Positions 1 through 13,585 of a stretch of DNA of 64,000 bases are shown one piece after another. Within the stretch, counting starts at the first letter, position 1, and each line of letters opens with the position of its first letter. The DNA is taken from assembly GCA_964030475.1 (NCBI GenBank), contig CAXIPT010000008.1:4370075-4434074 (forward strand), written 5' to 3'. Origin of the DNA: Tethya wilhelma (lineage: Eukaryota > Porifera > Demospongiae > Tethyida > Tethyidae). A model generated the notes under the pieces. That model saw nothing but the letters and a program-made list of their open reading frames with translations, did not search any database and was not told the DNA's origin. A program made the translations under genes and the position numbers.

Positions 1-842
1 GCTCCTGGTGGGTACTGGTTGACTGTGAGTTGATCTGGCATCTCACTGATCAGTCCAGAGTGTACCATTCTCTTCAAAATGGGTTGGCAGATCTGTGGTA
101 GCCCCCCAGGAAGAGGACAGTCAGGGTCCACATTGTTTGAACCATAGAGGAACTCATAACCATAGTGTTTGACATGGCGGTGTTTGAGAGAGGCAGAGAG
201 GGGTGCCAGGGAAGGTTCGGGGGACTGAACAATGACCCCCTGTGATTGTTCAACAGGATGAGGTGTGTCTGGTAAAGATTCAGAAGTTGGTAGTGGAGGT
301 GTGTCTCTCTCACTGGAGCGTGTGTCTGTTGTGAAGTAGTCCAGCAGAGCAGCTTCCTCATCTTGTGTGATATAGTCTATGACGAGAATCAGACTGTGAG
401 GCAAGGACTGGGATGGTTGCTGGGACACCATTGCCATCACCTCTGAGGGAATCTTGTCAACAAAACAGAGATAGAGATGAAGAGGAGGTCCGCTCACTAG
501 TACTGGACTGAGGAAGCGTTTCAAGTCAGTATTACCATCGACGGCTGTCTGTACACACACTCCATTCACTCGATCGACTACCAATACTGCAGTTTCTGAG
601 CTAGTGAAAGAGGCAAAGCCATAGTCCTTACTAGTTGGCAAGTAGAGCTGGTCCAATTGGCCATCTTGAGATAGGAGATGTGTCAGTATCTCTCGACATA
701 CACCACTCTGCAGTCCGCCATTGCCGATGAAGACGTGAGGAGAAGGTTCTTCTTGAAAACTAGCATCTGTGTTTGTTTCCTGTTTCAGATACAAGGCCTT
801 CTTTCTGTTCACCTTCTTCAAGAGTTTCTTATGGTCCTCCAT
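1..842 (-). CDS. ALKBH8: ALKBH8, N-terminal part (RRM plus start of AlkB domain), cut by window edge
   Basis: An open frame runs on the minus strand from an ATG at 842 to the left edge with no stop, about 280 residues. After a basic Lys-rich start it has an RRM-like segment (HVFIGNGGLQSGV, later YGFASFTSSETAVLVV), then the beginning of an AlkB dioxygenase domain (LKHRHVKHYGYEFLYGSNNV, PGGLPQICQPIL, DQLTVNQYPPG). The order and wording match animal ALKBH8, which hydroxylates and methylates the wobble uridine of certain tRNAs. The Fe/2-oxoglutarate His-x-Asp residues and any methyltransferase domain lie outside the window. No intron is seen in this stretch. The Mastermind-like gene ends 342 bases upstream on the same strand. 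A separate TRM9-type methyltransferase gene sits at 39002. Identity is strongly supported; completeness is unknown. Confidence 0.88.
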   Translation of the reverse strand, partial: MEDHKKLLKKVNRKKALYLKQETNTDASFQEEPSPHVFIGNGGLQSGVCREILTHLLSQDGQLDQLYLPTSKDYGFASFTSSETAVLVVDRVNGVCVQTAVDGNTDLKRFLSPVLVSGPPLHLYLCFVDKIPSEVMAMVSQQPSQSLPHSLILVIDYITQDEEAALLDYFTTDTRSSERDTPPLPTSESLPDTPHPVEQSQGVIVQSPEPSLAPLSASLKHRHVKHYGYEFLYGSNNVDPDCPLPGGLPQICQPILKRMVHSGLISEMPDQLTVNQYPPG

Positions 843-1184
843 GCATAATTGTTGATAGCACTTTTGATCTTATTAGCCCTTTACCCAATTTCAAATAAAC
901 ACTTTGAAGTGTAATACTTTTTGTAATCTACAATTTCACATACATGAATGGTGAACAAATTATTCCACAAAAAGTTTATAATTTTTGTACAGAACTAAAC
1001 AGATTTGGTGATCGAGAAGAGAGAGAGAGAGAGAGAAAGACATCGAGCAAGAAAATAGAGAGAATTACAAAATTAGAAAAAAAAATATATGCGAAAACCT
1101 ATGACACACACATGCACACAAAGACAATAGAAATGATTTGTTAACAACAAAAAAATAAAGAATTATTTAAAGCTCTAATGCTGT

Positions 1185-3983
1185 TCACAGTGGGTGGTGG
1201 GGGTGGGGGTATGGAGTCGTGCTTGAGTGACCTTGATAAGGAATCGTATGTAGCAGCTGAGAGTTTGCCGGTTGGCCTGTGTAGTCCGAGGCGCTGGAAG
1301 GGAACTGTTGCATATTCATAGATTCGGCTGTCGCTAAGGGACCACCATGAACAAGAGATGAATTAGGAGGAATTTTCGCCGGTGGGAGACTGAAACCAGC
1401 TTCTTGGCTGTGACGTTTCTGTCCAGTGAGGGCCTCAAGACGAGAATTGACTTGTGCTAGGAGATTTTCTTTCAATGAACCGGACGGTTGGAGGGAGCCC
1501 CCCCAATTAGAGTTAGCTGATGTGACTGTGGGTGATCTCAAGGGGTCTGTGTTGGGTTTGTGAATGTACTGATAGTTCTGGGGGTTCGTTGAGGGAAAGA
1601 ATGGATGAGGTGCAGCGGGGTGAGTTGGAGATTGAACTTGAGAGGGCGTGGGGAACGAGGCAAAATGTTCTAGAGGTGTTGTGGGCGTGCGTGGCGGTGG
1701 CGGTGGTATTGGGTTGGCCATGGACGAGTTTGGATCGGGGAAGCTAGGTAGAACTTGAGAGAGAGTTGCGTGTGGACTCTGAAGCACGGCAGGAGGGGGA
1801 GCATGGACGTATGATGATGCTGCTGAGATGTGCTGGAGCTGTGGATGCTTCTGTATGCGGTCGCCAGGAGGAGCTGTTCCTCTTATAGTACCGTGGTGTT
1901 GGTGGAACGATGCATCTACCTGTGTGTGCGTTGCAGCAGCCATGCTTGACGGGAGGGACATGAAATCCAAGCCAGGATGGTAGAGAGAGCCGTCTTGAAC
2001 CGACGGTCGTCTTGTCTGTGTGGGTGTGAGGGGTGGAGGGGGAGGGTAGGGAGGCTGGTGAGGGGTACTGGCCGAGGGATAGAGAACCTGAGACTGTGAA
2101 ATCTGATGGTGGGCTCTATTTGGGGGGTAATACGGAGGGGGCGAGATGGCGTGCTGAGATGGCGGAGCTCTGATGTGCGAAGGTGAAATGCTACTTCGAT
2201 AAACATCGCCAGCACCAGGCTGAGGGAAGGAGGCATGCATGTCCTGTTCCACTTGGTTCATGATCTTTGAAAAGTCGTCTAAGTCTTGTTTCAGGGAGTC
2301 CTTGCTCCTGGCATTGTTGGCTGCTGGGACAGTAACACTGCCTCCGTTAGTGGTGTTGGAAGTGCTAGCAGGGACGATCGAAGAAGCACTAGTGACTCGC
2401 TGCAACTTTTCCGAGTGATTGGTTGATGAGCTTGTAGGAGGTGGGGTCCCCCCGGCACTATTGGGATTAGTGGGTGTGGTCGATTGACTCGATCTTGTGT
2501 TATTACTTCCTAGTTTGCTGCTCCCCCCGGCAACGGAGGGTGGAGAGGGTGTGGTTATGACATCACCCTCTTCTAGCGGTTTAATAAGAGGTGTACTAAT
2601 GACCCCCGATATGACATCATCGGCGGAGAGCTTCAAATCGTCTCCCATATCATCAGAGGAGCACCCCAGCAGGGAGGAGAGGGAGGCCGACTTGTCCACC
2701 TTGGAGAAAGAGAACCTTCGTGGTTTGTCCGGCGTCTGTTTGCCTGCTCTCGAGCCACTTAAACACACCTTGTCCGTTGGAGATCGATTGCAAGTGGGCG
2801 TGTTGCTCTCCGCACTACCAGGCTCTCGTTTAATTAGCACATTTCCTAAGGGGTTCCCCTCGTTAGTAGCACCGTCCTGTTGCTCCTTTCCAACACCTCT
2901 GTTGAGTGTCATGTTCAACTGGAGGTTGCGAGATTTAGTGTCGGGTGATTTCCTTCGATCTTCGCCGTCTCCTGCTCCTTCAACCGAGTTGCTGTGGTTA
3001 CTGTTGGTCACACTTGGTCCACTACCGTTGCTAGTGGTATCAGTTGGACCCTTATGGTCAGGTGTCGTCTTGGTATTGCCGTGTCCAGTGAGAGCAGTCA
3101 GGAGTTTGTTGGGTGTTCCAGGAGACTGCTTCACCACGTCCTGCAAAGGGAACAGAAAATGTGCAAAATTTTTAACAATTTTCACAGATACCGTATCAAA
3201 ACCACAAGTTATAACAGTAACTACTCAGGAATTTTGTCTTCAAAGAAGAAAAAAAAATCTCGTAGTATTTTCCCTGCTAGCTACACGACCAGTTGTATGG
3301 CTAGCTATAGGATGACATTTCCACAGGGAACAGGGAACTACAAGTCCTAGGTAACTGTATCCAGCTATGTAGCAGCTGGGCTGGCTGGCTGGCAGGAGAG
3401 AGTGGGTCTCCCACTGATAGGCTAGTACAAACACATCAATGAGAGCCATTAATTAACCAATTAACACCACATGTCACTCACACAGGCAGAGGAGTAGCAG
3501 TGAATATCAGATCTCGCTAAGGCTCTACAAGACAATGAGGTATCTCTCTCTCACTCATGTTCAGACTAAACCAAGTAGCTACTCCTACCCCCTGGGCATC
3601 TCAAAGACACCACATCACAGGGAAGAGAATCATTAGCATGACATTGTGCTAATCACATTAGACACTTACACATCACCCACACATTGTAGTACATGACATG
3701 TTAACACAGGGAAATCATTAAGAAGAAATATAACCAGCACCATTTATGAACAAAAGCTGTAGGAAAAAAAAACAAACTTTTCCTTACTATATATTTCTTT
3801 GCAAGATTGAGTTTTGAGAGAGCTCTGGTAAGCACTTAAGGTAAAAAGTAATATCTTAGGAATGCCAAGAATTCGATCACTTATCGAATAATCTGTGAGC
3901 GTACAAAGGGTGGCATGGTGTACATGTGTGTTTGAAATCCAGTTAAGTGTCGTGTGTGTGTGTCATGTGTGAGTATGTATGTA

Positions 3984-4043
<60 letters not shown>

Positions 4044-5704
4044 TGGAGCAATTAGACACGCTCTTAGATGGAATTTGAGACTNTCACCCTCTTCTAGCGG
4101 TTTAATAAGAGGTGTACTAATGACCCCTGATATGACATCATCGGCGGAGAGCTTCAAATCGTCTCCCATATCATCGGAGGAGCACCCCAGCAGGGAGGAG
4201 AGGGAGGCCGACTTGTCCACCTTAGAGAAAGAGAACCTTCGTGGTTTGTCCGGCGTCCGTTTGCCCGCTCTCAAGCCGCTTAAACACACCTTGTCTGTTG
4301 GAGATCGATTGCAAGTGGGTGTGTTGCTCTCTGCACTACCAGGCTCTCGTTTAATTAACACATTTCCTAGGGGGTTCCCCTCATTACTAGCACCATCCTG
4401 TTGCTCCTTTCCACCACTTCTGTTGAGCGTCATGTTCAACTGGAGGTTGCGAGATTTAGTGTCGGGTGAGTTCCTTCGATCTTCACCGTCTCCTGCTCCT
4501 TCAACCGAGTTGCTATGGTTACTGTTGGTCACACTTGGTCCACTACCGTTGCTAGTGGTATCTGTTGGACCCTTATGGTCAGGTGTCGTCTTGGTATTGC
4601 TGTGTCCAGTGAGAGCAGTCAGGAGTTTGTTGGGTGTTCCAGGAGACTGCTTCACCACGTCCTGCAAAGAGAACAGAAAATGTGCAAAATTTTTAACAAT
4701 TTTCACAGATACCATATCAAAACCACAAGTTATAACAGTAGCTACTCAGGAATTCTGTCTTCAAACAAAAAAAAACAAACTCTCGTAGTATTGTCCCTGC
4801 TACACGATAGGATGACATTTCCACAGGGAACAGGGAACTACAAGTCCCAGGTAACTGTATCCAGCTATGTAGCAGCTGGGCTGGCTGGCTGGGAGAGAGT
4901 ACAGGTCTCCCACTGATAGGTTAGTACAAACACATCAATGAGAGCCATTAATTAACCAATTAACACCACATGTCACTCACACAGGGAGAGGAGTAGCAGT
5001 GATCATCAGATCTAGCTAAGGCTCCACAAGGACAATGAGGTATCTCTCTCACACTCATGTTCAGACTAAACCAAGCTCTACTCCTACCCCTGGGCATCTC
5101 AAAGACACCACATCACAGGGAAGAGAATCATTAGCATGACATTGTGCTAATCACATTAGACACTTACACATCACCCACACATTGTAGTACATGACATGTT
5201 AACACAGAAAAACCAGCAGGCACCATTTATGAACACAAGCTGGAAAAAAAACAAACTTTCCTTGCTATTTCTTTGCAAGATTGAGTTTTGAGAGAGCTCT
5301 GGTAAGCACTTAAGGTAAAAAGTAATATCTTAGGAATGCCAAGAATTCGATCACTTATCGAATCATCTGCGAGCGTACAAAGGGTGGCGTGGTGTACATG
5401 TGTGTTTGAAATCCAGTTAAGTGTCGTGTGTGTGTGTGTGTGTGTGTGTTGTGAGTATGTATGTATGTATGTATGTATGTGTGAGTGTGTGTGTATGTGT
5501 GTGTGTGTGTATGTGTGTGTGTGTAGAGCTGGAGCAATTAGACACGCTCTTAGATGGAATTTGAGACTGGGCTAGAAATTGGCTGTACATAGCACATTCA
5601 GAATATCAAACAAAATGCCAGCCATGTCTTTGTGTAAGAGACAAGCAATTACTGCACCAAGAAGCTTGCACAACACACACACACCGGAAAGAGAAGGCTC
5701 AACT

Positions 5705-5768
<64 letters not shown>

Positions 5769-7033
5769 CCTTTCAGAATCACACCATCTTGTGCCAATGG
5801 TACTTGGATGCAACGATGATATTCTCCCAGTTATCAAATGCTGCCACAACCTCTCTCTGCCAGATTACAAAGCTAAGTGTTGAGAACCGTTAGTCAAAGC
5901 ACTTTCCAATCAGAGAAGCTTCAAACACACACACCTTTTGTTATCCGAAGACACGCTGCTTCATTGCGACACTCATTAAGTGTCCTTAACTGCCAAGACG
6001 AACACTAGAGCAAGTATTATAATCACAAGGGATACCTGGAGTGGTTGCATTGTTACCACAATATTGGGATGGCTACATAATATTATACAAGTATGAGGGA
6101 AGCACTCCACTTTTACAGTCTGGGCATGCAATAAGCAGTGCAGCTGAAAGTATTCAATTTTATTAGCAATTATTACATGTTGTTACATATCAAACTGAAC
6201 AGATGTGCTCCTGGAAATACTTTAATCCAATTAGACATCAAAGGCTTTGTACACTACAGAAAACAAAGTACATAATTAGGGCATTGCATTAATTCATCAG
6301 CCCCACAGCAAAATGGTGGACTGAGAGTATTACTAGGACACTAGGACGGCAAATCATTTAATAGAGAGATTGAGAAAGAAAATTGAAAGAGAAATAGTTA
6401 CATATAGGCAATTGATACCAAGTAATATATAAAGAGAGTAGAGTATGGGAAGGTAGCATTGAACAACAGCTGAGGCAAGTCCTTTAATCAACTTATACTC
6501 ACTAAAGTAGGAACACACACACACACACACAGTAGTATTGACATTGTATGTATGACACTACAAGTAGGTGGAAAGGTCAGGGGTTACACTCTGGAGTGAA
6601 AGATAAGTGCCTCATTTGTGAACACAATGAAAACCAATTGGATTGCTAGACAATGCTACACAATTAACCTCTCTGGCCATTTTGAGTCAGAATACAGGAA
6701 ACTGACATCTATGATGTACAACAGCTTCTGTGTACACAGCTTTTGGCCTACCATTTATGGACAACACGAAATGTATGTACCAAAACAGTTATGTTTATCA
6801 GTTGAAGTCACACAACATTACATATGCCACACAGATTCAACACCTATGCCTCACATGTACATACACATATTGTTCACGATACAGGAGATGACTCGCCTCC
6901 CCCCTTTAGAGATCTAACAAAGAGACATTAGAACACTTCCCTTTGCTAGAATAAACACTTCCACGTGTCCAAGAGGATTTGATCAATAGCACAACACTAT
7001 ATGGACACACAAACACACACACATGCGCGCACG

Positions 7034-7073
<40 letters not shown>

Positions 7074-8230
7074 TTGGCACAGAAAGACACCATTCCAAAC
7101 GAGCAAGCAAGTGTCGAGTGTTGATATCAAGTTTCGGCCACCTTCACCTTCCTTCTCATCCCATGGACACACATGCAGATCAAAGGAGAGCTGAAGACAT
7201 CACTATAATGCCAGCTGCCATGCGTAGATGGACTGATAAACCTTGAGATCATGACAGTAGTAGAATGTACAAGTAAAATGGGAAGCTATAAATTATTATG
7301 GCTGGGCACTTGGCCTGATTGAATCTCTTTGAAAACCTTCTGATTTCATAGGTTGGAAAAAACCACATCAGAGCGCAACAGGAAGTGCTTAAGCGATCTG
7401 ATAAAGAATATAATAGTGACAGCCCATGGTCTGGGCAAACACGCGCATGGACAGGAAAAAAATAAGGAACTGATGACTGTTGTTTTAAACTAATCACAAA
7501 AGGGTAAACGGTACACTGAGGGTCTTCTTCCACCATAGCAACACACACACATCAGCAGGTCGTTTTTCAACCACCACCGTGCGTGCCTACACTCACACTC
7601 ACACGCACACACCAAGTGGAGCGCCGCTAGCGTGTGTGTACATGTGACAAACATAAATCAATTAGTGCACATACAGCCATAGAGTTTGGTAGTAATTAGC
7701 GGGTCCATGTTTTCTGTGAGATTTTTCTTTAATGTAGTGGGCTTCTTTTGGTGCAACAAGCTGGGATTGGGGGCCAGCACGAGGAACCATATTACCACAA
7801 TAAGTAAGGGAGGAACAACAGCTAGCAACTGTTGTGTAACCGTTCATAATCAAAGGAAAAGCTGACTTACCATTCCCTCTGGGCATTCACCTCCACTGCT
7901 GCTGCTTGTGCCTCTGTTATTGCCGCTCCCAGAGCCTCCCTGCTGTTGATCCAACCGTCCAGAAATAGCTTGTTGCTGTCTCAGTCCGTCGAAATATTTT
8001 CTGCTAAGCCACTCACTGTGCTGTGCCTCCAGTCTTATCTCATAACTGAGACCATTCTTTCTCCTCAACGAACAGGCTTGGTGGTGTACCCTGTAGACTT
8101 CTAGCGTCCGTGAAAGCGAGTTCCCGTTGAGAGGAGGTCTGTAGGCTTGAGAAGCAGCAGCGACACGGAGTGGGTCAGCACAGTAGAGGGGTGGCTCTGG
8201 CTTTTGCTGTTTCACGACATGAACTGGCAT
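1185..8230 (-). CDS. MAML: Mastermind-like transcriptional co-activator
   Basis: Two exons are supported. Exon 1 (8230-7871) starts at ATG 8230 and ends at an ATG|GTAAGT donor; exon 2 (3140-1185) follows a TTTGCAG acceptor. Exon 1 encodes TLEVYRVHHQACSLRRKNGL and then RLEAQHSEWLSRKYFDGLRQ. This basic helix resembles the Notch/CSL-binding helix of Mastermind (a stretch with RRH-type residues, then E-x-QH). Exon 2 is about 650 residues of low-complexity Ser/Pro/Gln/Asn sequence with acidic patches (SSDDMGDDLKLSADD, LDDFSKIMNQVEQDMHASF), as in Mastermind activation regions. Mastermind binds the Notch intracellular domain and CSL in the nucleus and recruits p300. The intron contains a second copy of the start of exon 2 (4084-4660), probably an assembly artefact. 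The call rests mainly on the short N-terminal helix and overall composition. Confidence 0.7.
2563..4082. repeat. Copy A of a 1.5 kb near-identical direct duplication
   Basis: This stretch covers the 5' part of Mastermind-like exon 2 plus adjoining intron. It recurs at 4084-5566 in the same order and orientation, with scattered substitutions and small indels. It ends with AGATGGAATTTGAGACT right before the single N at 4083, and the same words end copy B. Confidence 0.9.
4084..5566. repeat. Copy B of the duplication, likely the other haplotype
   Basis: Copy B begins in mid-exon straight after the N at 4083 (TCACCCTCTTCTAGCGG, the same words as at 2563) and runs through exon, splice site and intron to AGATGGAATTTGAGACT, then continues into unique intron. 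A partial coding frame for exon 2 persists (about 4084-4660, minus) but has no 3' half. The exact start at an N and the allele-like level of difference suggest uncollapsed haplotypes rather than a biological duplication. Confidence 0.8.
5567..7870. other. Intron of the Mastermind-like gene, no coding signal
   Basis: I see no convincing exon here. It contains a (GA)n tract (5711-5762), an (AC)n tract (about 7040-7070) and shorter CA runs. Open frames here encode only repeat-derived Thr-His or Arg-Glu peptides. Confidence 0.6.
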
Positions 8231-10962
8231 TCTATTGTATTTTCTCTATCCACTTTTTTTTTGAATCCTGCTGGTGGGTTATTTTTATAGGCAGAGCTTC
8301 ACACCAGCCCAACTAATTCAGCTGTACTCGAGCATAGCTATTTAGCGTAGCTACTTTAGTACATAATCATTTCCATTGTGGCTAATTTTAGCGTTGCTGA
8401 TTATGCAATATTGACAGCAGTGATATGAAGATAGCACTTGAGTAAATTTTTTACCGACAAATTACTTCTCCTATGGCAACAGTTCCGGTACGACACAAAA
8501 TGTCATTGAACGTAATATGAAGTGTTCAAATCTCTTTATAAGGTTTGCACAAAATGCTCAGCACAATGATGTATTCTGACACAACACACATGGTTGCACA
8601 AATACTCTCACAAAAAAGTCAGTGAATTATATAATTTCAAGAGTGGGAATAATAAAATCTCGACATAATTATTATTAAATATTACATGATCAACACACAT
8701 CCACATAACAATAATTTATAATACAAAAAAACAAACAAAAAAACGATAATCACAAATAGAAGTGTCCAGGCAAAAAGCTTGCATTTTTTATATAATATTA
8801 TATATAAAACTGATCCATTTTACTTGAGCTATTAATAATAATTATTATTAATGGACATGACAAAAACATTGAAAATCAAATTTCTAGAATCGATTGACAA
8901 GAGTGAAATTTGCACACGGTACAAGACACACGGCACACAAAACACAAGAGTGGCGACTACAACTCGAAGAAGATTCACTAGCGACGTAGACTCCTCAATA
9001 TTTGTTCCGTCCACGCAGCAATTTGCATTATGGAACTGTGGGAATTGAAATGGACAGAAGATGAAAGGGCAGAAGAGATGTTGGAATCATAACATTGAGA
9101 TAATAGAATAGCAAACAATCGACTGATATGGTCACGAGTGTGTGCACGGACGAACGCATGCAGGCATGACCCAACGGAGCATAGCACTAATGAATTAACC
9201 TTACCAAAATTGATTTATCCTCACATGTTCGCGCTTTTCAACTTTAGTAACAAAATCTAGAAGAAACAAGAAGGAAAAAAAAAAAAAGATAAACAATATT
9301 ATGATAATTGAGAACAGTCATTTCATACACACATTATAACATACAGTTTTAGACTCTTTAAAAAAAGCGGACAGTATGTATGTGTGTGTTTGTGTGTGTG
9401 TGTGTGTGTGTGTTTGTGTGTGTGTCAGGAAATGGGAGGTCTGTACAACCATCCTCTTTCAGCCAACCACTTGAGAAACCATTAGAGAGAAATCAAGCTA
9501 TGGATTGATCGCATTCCTTTGACAGGCGCTTGCTTTTGTCTCCAATTTCAAACACATTCCAACGAGGAAGAGCTGGCACCCAACCCAGTTCACTGTGAAT
9601 AGATGGCCATGTTTGAATAGCAAAACACCGGGTGTTTGCCACACACTTGACCCACACAAACACAACTCACTCACTCACTCACTCACTCACACAAATACAT
9701 CAATCAGGGATATGTGGAGAGGCTACTTCTATTAAACCCAAGTTCATGATTATAAGTTCTCTCCCACTAAGCTTAGACTACTATAGTGCAGCTAACACAC
9801 TAGTGCTAGAATGCATGGCTACATATATAAGTCCCACAGAAGCAGCGCAGACAAATCCCAACAACATACGATTATTGAAATTCTTAGTTGTATGGAGGTC
9901 AGCTACACAGCAGTGCAAGCCATTCAAGTGACCTTCCATTATCCAATCAACACCTGATTCAGAAATGGAAGTGATAATAGAATAAGCCATGCACATCAAA
10001 AGCCGCCACAAGTACACAGCAACACAACCAAGCACCCACTGTTGAAAAGCCATGGTCAGAGGTTCACATGTACATGAACAAACACCACTACTATAAAGTA
10101 CAAAGTCATATAGAAAAAAAGATCGGGAAACCCAAGGATACTTCTCAAAAAAAAAAAAAAAAAAGAGAGAGAGAGAGAACACAGCTAATATTCCTGAGGC
10201 TCACAAGCTAAAAGAGAATTTAGCTAGTGATGTTGAGCTTGTGAAGAGTTCTCATTTGTGGGTAAACTGTTTCGCTCCATGGACCTTCTTGTTCATTTAC
10301 AATTAAAACAGACACAAACAAGTGGAAAAGTTGTGTCTGGAGTTGAGTCAGTGGGTGAGAGAGAAGAAAGAGAAGTGTGCACACACACAGCACACATAAG
10401 GAACAGTCCAGTATATATAGTAGTGGCAAGCAGTATAATGGTGATGGTGGTATGATACACACACGTGTGACAATTGACTATTGTGTTGGATTGGCTGTTG
10501 AAAGAGGTCTGTACCGTGCAGTGAACTGACTGACTGGACTGGGTGTAGAATGCCTGCTACACTTGTGGGCACTCATGGAGACTCAACAACCCACTTCCAG
10601 ACACTTCTGTCAACACACACAACAGCTAGAGAGAGTGAGGAGTGAGTGAGTAAGTGAGCCAGTAGGTGGGTGGGTAGTGGAAAGATTAAGGTCCAATGTG
10701 TGTCTATCTAGTAACATCTCTCTCTTTTGTTAGGTTGAAAGTTCAACAGCTTTTCAAAGATTGGATATACAGAGAGAGAGATAAGGCTTTCAGACGAATG
10801 CAATTATAATCTACATTAACCAGTCTTTGAGCCAAATTTGCACAAAAATTCAGTCTTCAAGAATTTCCTAGCTGCATATACGCATATCTTTATTTCAACC
10901 AAGGGATATATAGATATATAGATAGATAGATACAGTTACAGAAAATGCAAACAAGCAAGTAC
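8231..10962. other. Spacer between Mastermind-like 5' end and AFF 3' end
   Basis: This should hold the Mastermind-like promoter (just above 8230) and the last coding exon and 3' UTR of AFF. I could not identify the AFF terminal exon with confidence. The stretch 8640-8870 is very AT-rich with TTATTATTAATAATT-type palindromes. A TG tract lies near 9380-9424. Confidence 0.5.
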
Positions 10963-11199
10963 CTCTGCAGTGGTCCATCATGGTCTCGCCGTTCTTCCAC
11001 AGCTCAAAGCTCTGGGTGATGTAAGTGGTGATGGTGAGATGCTCGGTGGCTTTGTTGAAGATGTTCTTGGGCACTGAAACGGTAGCAGAGGGGGAGGTGT
11101 CTTGAGAGGCGGCTCCAGTGCCACTGCTGTTGCTGGCAGTACTACCAACACTGGCAGGAGAGGGTAGAGGGGAGAAACTGTATGTGTGTGTGTGTGTGT

Positions 11200-11247
<48 letters not shown>

Positions 11248-11627
11248 CTCAATCGACAGGTGTGCTATAGTCTGGGGTGGTTTGGAGTGGATTGTGAAAG
11301 TGCTCTCGTATCCTAAACCACAACAGGGACTTATAAGAGCATGGAAATTAGTGCACAGTTCCAATTGCAGCTAACAAAACGGTTCTTTGCAATAAATTGC
11401 GCAGCATCGAGCAAGCAAGGCGGGCGGGAGGGGATATTACACCTTTAACAGTGAGTGATGTCAGAGCCAGGGTGGCCTTGACAACAATTGACATCATGCA
11501 AGCAACCATAACACAACTCAGTCCATATGATCGTTTTCATTATGATAAATGAATGAGCAGTATCAAGGGAGTGGCTCACCTGTTAGAGTAGGGAGACTTG
11601 GAGTGGGTAGCCTGTGGTTGTGTGTGT

Positions 11628-11706
<79 letters not shown>

Positions 11707-11707
11707 N

Positions 11708-11755
<48 letters not shown>

Positions 11756-12384
11756 ATCAATGCTTTCCATGGTACAAACATGATTTTGACATGTAGAACA
11801 TGCATGTCAATGAACCACATCAGTGATTACAAGCCCTGCTAACCTTTGGTGGAATGAAGTACTCTTGTAGTTCCTGTAAATTACAAGGAACAAGAACACT
11901 TTAAAAGGATGGCAATTTATAAGGACAAAAGTTCACAACAATGCACTCTTGATAATGAACATTAATAAAGAAATATTTGAGCCTCTTTCAATTACCTTTT
12001 GTATTTGTGCAGCAGTCTGCTGTTTGAGTTGAAACAACCTCCAATAGAGAATACTCTGACACTTTAGACTGTGTGTGTGCGTGCGTGTGTGTGTGTGTGT
12101 GTGTGTTCATAGGAAAATGATGAAACTTCAAAGGATAATGACTTAGATTGAGTTCTGTGCACATTTTAATATATTCTACTACGCATCGTGCATTACTGTC
12201 TGTGTGTGTGTTCAAAAGTTGATGCCTGCTCTGATGGACTATCACATGCAATGTTGTAACTCTATCAAATGTTTCTATGAAACATTACCAAGATATCAAA
12301 TGAATGTACACACACATAAACACTAGTTGACTCACCACACAAGGACCAGAGGCTTGCAGTCTCCAGCCATGTTGAGGCAGTGTC

Positions 12385-12448
<64 letters not shown>

Positions 12449-13522
12449 GACAAAAGATCAACACCATACATCATAATCACAGGAAAAGACAACATTCACA
12501 ATGAAAAGAGCAAAAGATGTCGTGTTTTGAGACAACCATTTCAGCAATGCCCTGCTAGAATGCTCACCACTCGTCCTTTCATCTTATTATCCCCACACCA
12601 AACTACCTCACTCTCTCATCGCGACATGCTTTAGGTGGACATTCCAACAACAATTTGCCCACTTATAGGGACTCTTACAATGTCAATACAACAACCATGA
12701 TGGAACATTACGTATAAGTCCGGTACGATCAAAACAGTGCACCTTCTTAACAATCCAGACAATGTCCACCCGCCAAATAGGTCCTGATTAAGGGGGCGTA
12801 CTCGTTTGTAATGCGAATTCATTTAATATTTTTAAGGGAATAAGTTTTGGAAAAGTACAACCCAAACACAACCAAGGTGGGCTAGCGATTAAGCATGTTT
12901 ATGCCATGTAAATGACAAGCAATAGATATCACCGTGCAATTTGGAAAAAAAGTTGGCAAGAAATGTCTCGAAGCAGACAGAAAAACAGTCCTAATTCTGT
13001 TTGGAACAAACTTGGAAGTGATTTGGCGCTAAATGTTTCGAGTGTTCTAAAGTAGCACACTATATATTGCACATAGCTCTGGTTGTGTGGATTGTGATGA
13101 CAGAGTGTTTACATTCCTCAGACCCACGTTGCTTCTCTGGTGAATATGATAATGAGCTGATAATATGATAATGAGTGTGTACTATAATTACTATGGTTGC
13201 GTACATGTGTGTGCAGGACTCTTGTATGGTTGTATGACGTAATGGTTTATCTATGATGTAATGTTTATTACTCACTTGATCATAGCGATCGTGTCCAGGT
13301 ATATCTTGCAGGGACTCTTTTTACTGGCTCCGCCCAATGACTCCGCCCACTGAGGATGACTTGCGCACTACACACACACACGTGTACAAAAATACGGAAA
13401 CAATTATAAGTAGTACAATTGATTATGTAATACGTCTCTTAGTTACCTCAATGGCATGACCATATCTCATGAAGAACACAACAGAATCCATATACGCCAT
13501 GGCCTTGTCAACACCTGTGACC

Positions 13523-13585
<63 letters not shown>

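Noticed and set aside
944..1144. 66-codon plus-strand ORF between ALKBH8 and Mastermind-like
   Set aside because: Low-complexity Lys/Glu sequence in an AT-rich spacer with a GA run; no support for a gene.
3979..4788. Long plus-strand ORF opposite the Mastermind-like exon copy (and the similar one at 2497-3315)
   Set aside because: It is the antisense shadow of the real minus-strand exon; it starts in a GT repeat and crosses the N.
9500..9592. Possible last AFF exon (acceptor CACAG, then an open frame to a stop)
   Set aside because: The phase would fit, but the peptide does not resemble the AFF C-terminus, so I did not include it in the gene.
9781..10182. 133-codon minus-strand ORF with hydrophobic stretches
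   Set aside because: No recognisable domain or splice context, and it begins in a poly-T run; it lies in the AFF/Mastermind-like spacer.
11549..11842. ORFs encoding long Arg-Glu or Ser-Leu repeats
   Set aside because: They are translations of the (GA)n microsatellite, not proteins. The same applies to Thr-His and Cys-Val ORFs over CA/GT tracts elsewhere.
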